Source: a virus
IMG/VR virus record: IMGVR_UViG_3300017917_003681
Span: 1 to 48,376 of that record
DNA length: 48,376 bases
Strand: one strand, 5' to 3'
This document shows positions 38,401 through 44,543 of this stretch, in pieces; position 1 is the stretch's first letter, and every line of letters starts with the position of its first letter. The position numbers and the translations under genes are program-made. The notes under the pieces were generated by a model. The model was given only the letters and a program-made list of their open reading frames with translations. It was not told the origin of the DNA and made no database searches.

Positions 38401-41400
38401 TAGTTAGTTGCATCTGTTCCTCCTAATCCCGCATTGTATAATCTAAATGAATCATCATCTAATTTAGAAACATAGTAGTATACTGATGTTGATAGACCAG
38501 AAATTGGACTAATTTGGTAATTATAAACAACTAAATCTTTCTCTTTAAATCCATGATTTGTAAAATTAACAGTATGATTAAATGTGGAAATACCAGTGGG
38601 TTTTACAATTAATTTACGATTAGTATATCCACTTCCACCATTAATTACTTTAATTTCACTAATAGTATTTCTGATCACTCCAGATTTAAATTTATGAATG
38701 CCATTATTGTTGGCTACTGAAAAAGGAACAGTATTAATACCAGCGATGGCATTTGATTTTGAATTAAATAATTGAATAGTTTTATTATTTACTACTGAAA
38801 TATAATAAATTCCATTAGAAGCAAGATATACACCTTGATCAAAAGTATTTGAATAATTTGTTGCTATACCTATAGGATTATTTCCATTAGAATCATAAAT
38901 TACAGAGTCTCCTGTATTAAAATTATGATTAGTTAAGAATGTAATAGTATCATTATTAATATCTAAACCGCCAGAAGTACCACTAATTTGTCTAGCATCA
39001 AAAGATACTTCTCTTCTTCTTTTCTGAATAATAGGTTGTAAAAGAGCTCCTGTTCCATTACCACCAGTAACAGCAACAGAAACGACAGTATTCAAATCAA
39101 AGTCTTGTGGATCAACTAAAATATTTTTTACGGATCCTTCTAAAACTGGTTGAATTAATGCAGTAACTCCTGTTCCTGTAGTAACTTCTAGTACGGGAGG
39201 ATTAATAACATCATAGTTTTTGCCACCATTTAGAACCTTAACAGATGTTAATGGACCATAATAAACTTTGTCATCAGACTTATAATTTTGAATTTCTATA
39301 CCATTGATTAAAATACCAACAGTTCCAGATTTAGTTTCTTCTCCAGTGCTTTCTGTATTTTGATTCAGATTGAATTTTCTCAAAAGTTTTTGAGAAGAAA
39401 TATATTGAAATCTTTGGGAATTTAAAATAAAAGTTTGAGAACCTGTTTTGGCATCAAGAGATCTAAATTTTACATATTCTGAAGATCCTACTAAGGATCT
39501 TGATCTATAAAGTCTAATTTTGTTTGATGATATTACATCGACATAATAAATTTCTCCACTATCTAAAAGTGGTATTGTTTTTGATTCTGGAATATAAAAA
39601 ACTTCATCTCCACGAATAAATGGAACTGGATCTGGGAATGAAATTATTGAAAATGTTTGAGATTCATCTTCAAATCCTTGTAAATATCCTTTTCCTTGTT
39701 CACTTTGACTTTTTGAACCAGTGGCTTCTGGAATAACTGATTTAAAAAGATTTTTTTCTATTGTATATGATGGCAGACTTCCAGATGCTACATAAATTTG
39801 ATTTTGCTGATCATCGACATAAACATTTTGTATATCAGAAGTTAAAAGATTATTTCCAAATTCAATAGGTGCTCCACTACTTTTTACAGTGCTTACTTTT
39901 CTTCTCAAATCATATTCAAGATTTTGATTATAAACAAATCCATCATTATTTCCGATGATAACTTGATTATTTGCAGCATCTATACTTTGAATAAATGGTT
40001 CATTTAGGATAGAAGATGCTAGATTTTCAGTACCTCTAAATAAAATTTCTATTTTGTCCCCTTCTTTTAAACTTGATTTATCAATTTTACTAGAAAGAGT
40101 AAATGTTGAACCACTAATTTGACTAATTTTATATCTAGAACTAGTATTATAAATCCAAGCATTTGCAAAAATATTTTTATAATCTTTGTTAAGGTCTTGA
40201 TAATTAGTAACAATTTGACCTAAATTCTTAACAAAAATTTCTTCATTTTCACTAATAGAAATATTGTTTGTTTCTTGAACAAATCCAGATAAAACACCTG
40301 TAATTCTTAATTCTACTTTTCTTGTAAGATCACCATCTTCATAAGCATAAACAGTTTCATTAATACGAATATCATCAGCTGGAAGAATAGAACTTGTAAT
40401 TCCAGAACATCCAAAGAATTGATTAATACTTCTGTCAGAATAATTGATAATATTTTTGTTACAAATCAAAGTTCCCGACTGTGGGAAACCAATAGTAGAA
40501 TCTACAGTAACAACTGAGGATCCAACTGAAACCTTTTCTATGACTTTTGTTTTACCTGGAATTGTGAAAGTACCAGTAATTGCAGAACTTTCTTCATAAC
40601 CAACAAACAAAGAAAGTTTATAATATTGCTTATTATCTGCAGTAAAAATTTCAACCTGCGATACTGATGCTGTGGTTGCCGGATCAGTAGATTTTACAAT
40701 CGTTTGACCTACAATTTTAGAAGGATCACCAGATATTCTTTCTGCAACAACTTCTTCTCTTCTTAGGTAAGATGCCGCAGATGGTCTGATTAAAAGTTCA
40801 CCAAGATTTAATACAGTTGGACTAACACCATAAAGAATATTAAATAAAATTCTAAAAGATTCTTTAGTTCCTTTTGATTGATAAAATTCTTTTGCACTCT
40901 TTATGAAATTGGCAACATTTAATTGAGAAATAAAATCAACATTTTCTAATCCTGGAGCAAAAGAATACTTAGTTTTTTTATAAAATTCTTTTAAAAATAG
41001 TGCACTTAAGTTTGTAACTGCTGCACCAACAGCATGAGAACTTCTACTAGAAGTTGAAAAAACTAATTCTTCTGGATTGTTTGGACTGTGATAACTCGTG
41101 ATTCCGCTGAATCCACGAACACATCCTGTAAAAGTGCTTCCTGCAATTCCAGTATATGTAATTATTTCATTATCAATATTCAGCAATCCATATTTTTGTG
41201 GATATCCTTTAGTTGATTTAACAGTAATTTCTGTTGCAGTTGAAGAAATCCCAGAATAAAGTTTAGTGGTGTTATCAATTACATTAGAACTTAAAACATC
41301 AATTTTTAAATATTGATCTAAATTTTCAACAATATCTGTTGTACCACCAGGATATTCCTGCGAAGTATAATATTGTTTTAAAAATTCCGAAGCATTTGGA

Positions 41401-41483
41401 TTTTCGTCAATTATAAATTCCGGAAGTTGATTCTCAATTATCTGTTGTACTTTAATTCTAGTGTCAAACCCAGTCTGTATCAT
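29442..41483 (-). CDS. Giant modular baseplate protein in the gp7 position (4013 aa)
   Basis: The largest gene, about 12 kb, between gp6 and gp8 where T4 has gp7 (1032 aa). The N-terminus (MIQTGFDTRIKVQQIIENQL, ASEFLKQYYTSQEYPGGTTD) resembles cyanophage gp7-position proteins. About 190-250 (NFIKSAKEFYQSKGTKESFR, ILFNILYGVSP) is helical and probably anchors it. Then come many modules: at least a dozen G-x-G-Y segments, YYV...FRLY segments near 641, 884, 998, 1851 and 3001, and a YHYH-like motif YDGNPIYGPFGY near 1247. The C-terminal ~900 residues include FINGVIQDPGVAYEFNGG. No protease, lysin or membrane motif is visible. The gp7 role is inferred from synteny; the repeats suggest an extended, surface-exposed arm. 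Confidence 0.9.
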   Translation of the reverse strand: MIQTGFDTRIKVQQIIENQLPEFIIDENPNASEFLKQYYTSQEYPGGTTDIVENLDQYLKIDVLSSNVIDNTTKLYSGISSTATEITVKSTKGYPQKYGLLNIDNEIITYTGIAGSTFTGCVRGFSGITSYHSPNNPEELVFSTSSRSSHAVGAAVTNLSALFLKEFYKKTKYSFAPGLENVDFISQLNVANFIKSAKEFYQSKGTKESFRILFNILYGVSPTVLNLGELLIRPSAASYLRREEVVAERISGDPSKIVGQTIVKSTDPATTASVSQVEIFTADNKQYYKLSLFVGYEESSAITGTFTIPGKTKVIEKVSVGSSVVTVDSTIGFPQSGTLICNKNIINYSDRSINQFFGCSGITSSILPADDIRINETVYAYEDGDLTRKVELRITGVLSGFVQETNNISISENEEIFVKNLGQIVTNYQDLNKDYKNIFANAWIYNTSSRYKISQISGSTFTLSSKIDKSSLKEGDKIEILFRGTENLASSILNEPFIQSIDAANNQVIIGNNDGFVYNQNLEYDLRRKVSTVKSSGAPIEFGNNLLTSDIQNVYVDDQQNQIYVASGSLPSYTIEKNLFKSVIPEATGSKSQSEQGKGYLQGFEDESQTFSIISFPDPVPFIRGDEVFYIPESKTIPLLDSGEIYYVDVISSNKIRLYRSRSLVGSSEYVKFRSLDAKTGSQTFILNSQRFQYISSQKLLRKFNLNQNTESTGEETKSGTVGILINGIEIQNYKSDDKVYYGPLTSVKVLNGGKNYDVINPPVLEVTTGTGVTALIQPVLEGSVKNILVDPQDFDLNTVVSVAVTGGNGTGALLQPIIQKRRREVSFDARQISGTSGGLDINNDTITFLTNHNFNTGDSVIYDSNGNNPIGIATNYSNTFDQGVYLASNGIYYISVVNNKTIQLFNSKSNAIAGINTVPFSVANNNGIHKFKSGVIRNTISEIKVINGGSGYTNRKLIVKPTGISTFNHTVNFTNHGFKEKDLVVYNYQISPISGLSTSVYYYVSKLDDDSFRLYNAGLGGTDATNYSRKNNVLFTGIGSGYQYFSYPPITVTANIVPVGIGSSTPTSLTATASVRGKIIDAYLYENGTGYGSNILNLEKKPLIKIKKGSDAKFTPVVINGRIESVNVAYGGYNYYSVPDVEVQGTGDGCIVRPVIKNGKIVSAVVVNPGFGYTATNLSFKITPAGSDAVFEASVRSLTVNSNFKYGDEVIIKSQYNRNLEYSVSGYFDKLKTNFNDTNQNNHSPIIGWAYDGNPIYGPFGYSDPKDTGSSVKIINSGYELDASNIIDRPSGFDAGFFVEDYIFRNSGDLDESNGRFTKTPEFPSGVYAYFAGVTTSATVSNELISRFPYFIGNKFRSKFIQDNLILTQEYDFNNSNLIRNTFPYKLNDSNASNDFIIESAKKIPQKCVVKSVTKGSIENLRIISAGQDYKIGDLVDFDNSFTGGGGLSAEVSKIEGKDIFRINTSIQNYNNAIVTWENENQVRVNILPAHNLIQNDNVVISGLTTNIGNINGFYNIGFSSYSTSIAKTVSAAPSAGLVTDIYFLSLPPKVTIGSSISIGVGTDIFRVLNIFPEQKVIRTQRINAGAALSATTFAGFTPNSFVINKKTNYFESKLNDVVYFNPLETVGFGVTTTVGITSNTTFVFAGLTTTRSIPLRSIYIENHPFVDNQQVTISLPDNSYSPLSVSTSFGGSVFTIPSGSISTTVYIANKTKDTIGIRTQLNSPEVFFSPNTSGTFNSYFYSLTSNFKQSLGKVQKIQAVVSTATTHGLTDGDSIDLFVTPNLSVGIGTSTSVKIRYDSSRQKVLINPLTFGSAGINTLSDTITIKSHGFLTGDKVAYVGISTIAAPTGITTGDYYVFKIDDDSFQLCQTYTDTQSNPPSIIDIQDQGGTLQQLSLINPQISVIKNNDLVFDVSHPSLRGYNLKFYYDNAFKNEFVSIGNTTIFAVSGVGTIGVSTNAQVKLRYSSGMPVYLYYNFEKSGFISTADSDVSNYSKILFVDSSYTGTYSISGVGSTNTTFNISLPTIPEKLSYVPSECDDLYYRTRSKTASGSISSLKILSGGTNYKKVPNFNTVISEKGSGAYVVAESDKIGRINQALIINEGYDYPSDSTLSPTAFIPPSVILSSSNIIKKVDVVNSGKYYSVAPDLILIDSDTNQKINSGLLKATVNASGVESVSIVVPPTGIPDTIPKVVAINNSNGVSIDRVVTSGSGIVTCYLTTPILGFSTVPFTVGDLVFVENIQQYSSGTGYNSADNNYQFFRVTKYLNTNPAQLEYTISNIGSNPGIAKTAQDSLASLIKYSNYPQFKVTQEPAKFLVGEKLLVKPQNENSLIERNLTVSISENNFIKVIGTYDLSVGDLIFGKTTGSTAIVNDVKSNSGKFTLNYSASKELGWSDNTGKISEDFQVIANNDYYQDMAYTVKSPIQFKDLITPVNNLLHTSGLKNFADTGITSSYKTALTGVTTAFALIDIKNSNRVDTINNFDLVVDYNIINGKSNFVKLLNKKLQSFIQCSTNRVLRIDDISSQFSSLGLAISDQNNIAEILSNDTYDRFLVQIIDTTKKQFQFTEIVTLNNIYGQGNFVDLEKSTLTNGPKVGNLYAFTDDLGNNYLRFDPTDAYNYDYDIKILRNNFSSVFSGIGSTSVGFVNLFATNKVVTSGITTAVVSIATTVPVTIHAASQVINDVTSEMDYVEIYLIYDGSDTYIANYYFNSNTNRWNFSFGNIGSFSASSDSNYVYLNYQNDSGKQNTVRTKVVSYGSTTGFSGISTYRFINTGQIQGLERSARYESNYSIVSAASTILSFNSDDISCVKSSVQVSVGSTSVLHQVMMLHDNIDTYVLPYEYLSVKNVSGIGTFGGSLNGSTANLEFYPDPEFIGSNINIQTFSEILYTDVDRENIYPDLNYGSIIESISPSQFSGVNGSRINRTDFTLKYKDIPIFEKVFNPTDSSVLNSSSGLFTIKDHFFVTGEEINYLPTSTFLGVGATAIGIGSTANFAGIVTDKLPPKVYPIKVTNDTFRLSTRKDYALAGIYVTFTSYGSGNAHKLTMNKKLERTIISIDGVVQYPIAFTPINFDLNSNGGSISVATTYFGLTGISSIKPNDILKIDNEYMRIINVGFSSYSTGPITGLGTIPVVNVSRAYVGSSATSHLDGVNARIYRGSFNIERDKAYFTSPPLGNLLSKTDKSNLVPAKSTFDGRVYLRSDYSTNQIYDNISDQFTGIGQTYRLTVQGINTTGLGTIGGNGILFINDLFQTPSTVNNTLNNFSIQENTNIGITSVVFTGITSDNGQLIKSDYDVNANQLPRGGVIISLGSTDGIGYAPLVGAAITATVDGVGRITSIGIGTSGSWGSGYNFSGSIGIGISDDYHSLQPGSLPALITANVGAGGTLIFNILAQGDRYTPQARFQIPSPSYSNLPVNIISRLSTGTTSIPGKGLLLDVSVAAATTAVGVGSTYFAVESFKIVRPGYAFERGDILEPVGLVTDTRLASPLSKFRLTVLDTFTDSFSSWQFGDLDYIDSVKIYQDGVRTRFPLYYNQQLLSFEVDQNNPDSSKIDLNAVLLIFINGVIQDPGVAYEFNGGSSFTFANAPQPQDNISIFFYRGTRNVDSKQVSVQDTVKPGDIIQVFKNDAISAITTSQNSRVVFDIPASDKVQTNVYIESGIDTKLYKPISWTKQKVDQQINGQIFYKTRDSIESEVYPTAKIIRDLSSSDTVVYVDDANFFNYEYNSTLIPITNFDGLIVSGIADPVSAALTATVNPDTGSISSLTINSVGSGYTGSSLNLIIGSPITIGTGIGTTATATAGITNGSLNGSITITNPGLGYSSTNPPVVFTAPPAASYENIKGVTSLQGFSGIITGIGTTSGTLGNPLALRFYLKTSANTPFPSGLATGFPIYISDTIVGNGVTSINSSNSTIVGIGTSFLNNIYNIHSFAYQGTTNVNAEIVCNIDSRTSVVGIATTGNNLGRFSWGVLRGFSRSTSPVSIAVSGYTVNSGLTTFPTIQRRGYGLRFLGALKKSL

Positions 41484-41484
41484 A

Positions 41485-43413
41485 TCACATCCTCTTTAAA
41501 TTACCATTAGAATAACTTGAAGTAAAGTAATCTCTTGTAAATTGTACACCAGATATATCCTCTCCAGAAGTAATAACATCTTTAACCATATTTATTTTAC
41601 TTTTTGAAACATCAAAATAAATGTATAGGTCTTTTAATCCTACAACATCATTTGATTCTGGATAGGCTTGAATTTCAATAATGTTATTTTCAAGATCGGT
41701 AGAACTAATAATTACTGGACTTAATTTAATTTCTCCTTTATTATAGTCCACAGTTCCTGCGGACTTTACAACAACATTAATATCTCCAGCAGAGTCTGCT
41801 GGTTTTACGATTGAAATTATTCCAAGACCACTTCCATCTAAATCTCCCTTAGAATTTTTTCTTGGAATATCTGTAATATAAACAGTATCTGCAAAACCAT
41901 CAATTTTAAATCCAGTAGATTTAATATTATATCCAGCAGGATTAATATGGAATTTATTTCCAAAACAAAGTTCATATTGTGCTAAACTTGCAATTGCAGC
42001 TGCCAAGTTTCTTCTGATTTTAACTCTAGTAATATTAGAGGTTATTGAAATATCTGTACTATCAATAACTTGTAAAACTTTACTGTATTTAAATCTTCCA
42101 CCAAACTTGTTCAAATCTGTAGAGTTTGCATATGTTGTCAATGATGAATTAACTTTATTCAATAAAAACTCTGCAGAACTAGTCTGTGATGCATTATAAT
42201 AAACATATGCATCGACTTCAACATAAAGAATTTTAAGGTCAATAATATTTTGTTTGATACCAGAAAGACTATATTGCTTTAACTTACTAATAATTTGTGT
42301 TTTATCAAAGTCAGAAACGAAAAATCCATTTTTAGGTTTAATACTAATCTGTACTACACCATATTGTGGTGGACTTAATTCTTCTCCTCCAACAATCGAA
42401 ACCGATTCTGTATTTGGATAAATTGTGGGGATGATGGTTTCATAATCACGAGCAGTTACTGCTCTGTTCTGTGCAGAATATGCTTTTGGCGCAAAGTGTC
42501 TAATTGAATCAATTGCTTCTATTTCGGAACCACCTACAGAGGAAATATTTGTTGTAACTGGTACTGCTGCATTTGGAACAATAATTTGATCTAGTGATCC
42601 TCTAAAACTTCCCGAAAAATTAAAAACTTTTGCGCCATTTCCAGCAAGTCCAGTACTCACAATATAAGAAACTGTAATTACTGCTCCATTTTCAAGTTTT
42701 TTTCCGAAAACACCATCTCCAAAAATTAATTCATACTTTTCATCTTGGATTTCTTGAATCAAATAGATTTGAGATGTTTTTGTAATGTTTACGATATTAT
42801 CTACAAGAGAATATTTTAATCCAATACCACTATCAGAAGCTCCTTTTACATAAACTGTAATTGTACTGGTATCAATATATGGATTATCTAAAATAAATTT
42901 TTGATCAAGAGATCCATTATATACAAACTGTTTTGTTAAATATGTACCTTCATAAATCTCAATTTGGTCAAATACTGCAACATTATTTTCAATTGGCCTT
43001 GTAATATCCCCAGGAATTGAAAATACATATGTTGAATCTGCTACGGCACCAGTACACACTAGACCTGCTTTTAATATCGCACTTGCAGTTTTAGTAGAAA
43101 CTTCCTGATCAAATGGTACACTAAAACTAACTATTGCTTTTGCAGATCTTCTGGACTGTGGTACATACCCAATCGTTCTTGCAAGAGAAACGACATTTTC
43201 GCGGAGAGTTGCTGAATCCAAAAAGGATTCATTAACAACCATGTTTGAATTGAATGCAGTAATATACGTGTTGTATGCTAGTGTGTCGATTAAGACAGAA
43301 AAATTCGATCCATCAAAATCAAAGTCCGTGAATGCAGAGTTTGCACGGAGATAATCCTTGATGGATGTTTTTATTTGATCAAAGTCTAGATTTGTAAACT
43401 TAGTAAAAGGCAT
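41485..43413 (-). CDS. gp6: Baseplate wedge protein gp6
   Basis: 642 aa; T4 gp6 is 660 aa. It forms the inner ring of the baseplate and belongs to the gpJ/gp6 family. The N-terminus (KFTNLDFDQIKTSIKDYLRA, DGSNFSVLIDTLAYNTYITA, SATLRENVVSLARTIGYVPQ) is highly characteristic, and the middle ALITAEDY-type segment appears as AQNRAVTARDYETIIPTIYP. The C-terminal domain (DLYIYFDVSKSKINMVKD) completes the fold. It is separated by one base from gp25 and one base from the giant gene, so it is part of one tight wedge operon. Confidence 0.96.
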   Translation of the reverse strand: MPFTKFTNLDFDQIKTSIKDYLRANSAFTDFDFDGSNFSVLIDTLAYNTYITAFNSNMVVNESFLDSATLRENVVSLARTIGYVPQSRRSAKAIVSFSVPFDQEVSTKTASAILKAGLVCTGAVADSTYVFSIPGDITRPIENNVAVFDQIEIYEGTYLTKQFVYNGSLDQKFILDNPYIDTSTITVYVKGASDSGIGLKYSLVDNIVNITKTSQIYLIQEIQDEKYELIFGDGVFGKKLENGAVITVSYIVSTGLAGNGAKVFNFSGSFRGSLDQIIVPNAAVPVTTNISSVGGSEIEAIDSIRHFAPKAYSAQNRAVTARDYETIIPTIYPNTESVSIVGGEELSPPQYGVVQISIKPKNGFFVSDFDKTQIISKLKQYSLSGIKQNIIDLKILYVEVDAYVYYNASQTSSAEFLLNKVNSSLTTYANSTDLNKFGGRFKYSKVLQVIDSTDISITSNITRVKIRRNLAAAIASLAQYELCFGNKFHINPAGYNIKSTGFKIDGFADTVYITDIPRKNSKGDLDGSGLGIISIVKPADSAGDINVVVKSAGTVDYNKGEIKLSPVIISSTDLENNIIEIQAYPESNDVVGLKDLYIYFDVSKSKINMVKDVITSGEDISGVQFTRDYFTSSYSNGNLKRM

Positions 43414-43414
43414 T

Positions 43415-43816
43415 TTATCTTGTTGCCTCTAGTAAAAATGTAAATTGTTGTGCTGGTACTGGTTGACCAATAATTTCAAACTTAACCGTAACTTCAAAGG
43501 AATTTAAATCTGGTTCTGGGTTCACAATTACAGTTACATTTTGTACTCGTGGTTCAAAGTTTGAAATGGTATCAAGTATTTCTGTTTGAATAACAGATGC
43601 TGTACCATAATCTACAAAGTCAAATAGAGACGATCTCACTTTAGATCCTAAAAATGGATTAAAGAATCTTTCTCCGGGGATCGTCTCTACAAGATTACGA
43701 ACCGATCTTATAATTGCATTTTCATTAAGCAGCACCGGTAGATCCTTTGTTACGGGATGCGGTACAAAGGATAAACTAATATCTTTAAATGATCTAGATA
43801 TCCTTTCGACTGCCAT
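43415..43816 (-). CDS. gp25: Baseplate wedge protein gp25 (lysozyme-like fold)
   Basis: 133 aa; T4 gp25 is 132 aa. The GPW/gp25 family nucleates sheath assembly on the baseplate with gp6 and gp53. Segments RSFKDISLSFVPHPVTKD, NENAIIRSVRNLVETIPGER and FFNPFLGSKVRSSLFDFVD are the family core, including the conserved E-R-F-x-N-P-x-x-G. It leads the 25-6-giant wedge operon, with a near-exact late promoter 20 nt upstream. Its usual partners gp5, gp53 and gp4 are not in the window. Confidence 0.96.
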   Translation of the reverse strand: MAVERISRSFKDISLSFVPHPVTKDLPVLLNENAIIRSVRNLVETIPGERFFNPFLGSKVRSSLFDFVDYGTASVIQTEILDTISNFEPRVQNVTVIVNPEPDLNSFEVTVKFEIIGQPVPAQQFTFLLEATR

Positions 43817-43836
43817 TTTACATAAAATTCTTCAGT

Positions 43837-43844
43837 TATTTATG
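43837..43844 (-). promoter_or_regulatory. Candidate late promoter of the gp25-gp6 operon (CATAAATA)
   Basis: Seven of eight bases match TATAAATA. It lies in the 29-nt gap between the 82-aa ORF and gp25, 20 nt before the ATG. Confidence 0.55.
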
Positions 43845-43845
43845 C

Positions 43846-44094
43846 CTATTTCCAGGCAGATCCATAACATGGTTCAGTTCCATATTCCCAGTCATCATAG
43901 TCTTGATCATTGCGAATTTTTTCATGAAGATCAGTTTGTTTTTTTAGATCATGCTTTGGTGCATAATCGTGCATGATTTCTTGAATAACTCTTTGAGAAG
44001 AATCATGATTAGGTGTATAGTCTGTTACAAGACTTGTGGTTCCCCACATTTGTCTCATGTATTCACGATCTCTATCAACTTTACCGTTAGACAT
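43846..44094 (-). CDS. Hypothetical protein, 82 aa, hydrophilic
   Basis: 82 aa, rich in Asp, His, Tyr and Lys: MSNGKVDRDREYMRQMWGTT, DYTPNHDSSQRVIQEIMHDY, ending WEYGTEPCYGSAWK. No membrane segment, signal or known motif is seen, and I do not recognise the family. A good Shine-Dalgarno (AGGAG, 5 nt before the ATG) supports the start. An AT-rich palindrome abuts the Shine-Dalgarno. It lies between speD and gp25 and may be transcribed with either. Confidence 0.7.
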   Translation of the reverse strand: MSNGKVDRDREYMRQMWGTTSLVTDYTPNHDSSQRVIQEIMHDYAPKHDLKKQTDLHEKIRNDQDYDDWEYGTEPCYGSAWK

Positions 44095-44102
44095 GTTAGC
44101 TC

Positions 44103-44123
44103 CTGTTTTTAAATTAAAAACAG
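44103..44123 (-). repeat. 21-nt palindrome abutting the Shine-Dalgarno of the 82-aa gene
   Basis: CTGTTTTTAA, one central base, TTAAAAACAG. On the mRNA the right arm ends with the first AG of the AGGAG ribosome site, so a hairpin would partly mask it. It may instead be a weak terminator hairpin or an operator. Confidence 0.55.
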
Positions 44124-44125
44124 AA

Positions 44126-44133
44126 CTTTTATA
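44126..44133 (-). promoter_or_regulatory. Weak late-promoter-like box (TATAAAAG)
   Basis: Six of eight bases match TATAAATA, 31 nt upstream of the 82-aa ORF start, directly after the speD-distal hairpin. Suggestive only. Confidence 0.3.
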
Positions 44134-44153
44134 AAGGAGGTTGCTATCTCCTT
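44134..44153 (-). terminator. Hairpin after speD, possible weak terminator
   Basis: Minus-strand AAGGAG, 8-nt loop, CTCCTT, then TATAAAAG. The stem is only 6 bp and the T run is poor, so termination would be partial. It starts 8 nt after the speD stop. Confidence 0.4.
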
Positions 44154-44161
44154 ATTACTAT

Positions 44162-44488
44162 TTAACGATCTAAATGACGAATTCTATAGTTATCTGATTC
44201 CAAGTATTTTAAAAGTTCTAGTGCAACTAATTTTGGTTTTCCTGCACCGCAGGTGTATACATCTATAGCAATGGATCCTTCTTCAGGCCATGTGTGGCAC
44301 GATACATGACTTTCTGATAGGGCGATAACTATGGTTACGCCTTGTGGTTCAAATTCGTGTTTAAACACGTTTAGAATGGTCATCTGAGCACGTTCTATGC
44401 CCCGTTTCATGACTTCGACTAGTGTACTGCCATCGTTCAATAGGCAGTGTTTTACGTCATAAACCTCTAACAAGAGGTGATTTCCCAT
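44162..44488 (-). CDS. speD: S-adenosylmethionine decarboxylase proenzyme SpeD
   Basis: 108 aa, matching the short bacterial/archaeal class of pyruvoyl-dependent enzymes. It converts S-adenosylmethionine to decarboxylated SAM, the aminopropyl donor for spermidine. The self-cleavage and active site is intact: ALSESHVSCHTWPEEGS, with cleavage expected between E59 and S60 (S60 becomes the pyruvoyl group), H65 as the processing base and C80 in VYTCG as the catalytic acid; spacing is identical to the Thermotoga enzyme. The ATG at 44488 is preferred to a TTG at 44503 because GGAAAGG sits 6 nt before it. speD is a known auxiliary metabolic gene of cyanophages. A late-like box at 44536-44543 suggests late expression. 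Confidence 0.95.
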   Translation of the reverse strand: MGNHLLLEVYDVKHCLLNDGSTLVEVMKRGIERAQMTILNVFKHEFEPQGVTIVIALSESHVSCHTWPEEGSIAIDVYTCGAGKPKLVALELLKYLESDNYRIRHLDR

Positions 44489-44535
44489 TGAAAACCTTTC
44501 CAATTCCTCATACCCTTTGAATTTTATTAACTTGT

Positions 44536-44543
44536 TATTTATT
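44536..44543 (-). promoter_or_regulatory. Candidate late promoter of speD (AATAAATA)
   Basis: One mismatch to TATAAATA on the minus strand, 47 nt before the speD ATG and overlapping the stop of the upstream gene. Confidence 0.4.

Noticed and set aside
29442-41483. CRISPR-like or tandem DNA repeats in the giant gene
   Set aside because: The repetition is at protein level with diverged codons; no regular repeat-spacer structure.
44103-44123. Attachment site or origin suggested by the palindrome
   Set aside because: No integrase, direct repeats or iterons nearby; an mRNA hairpin is a simpler explanation.
44489-44503. TTG start for speD
   Set aside because: The ATG at 44488 has a well-placed GGAAAGG, and the resulting length fits the short SpeD class.
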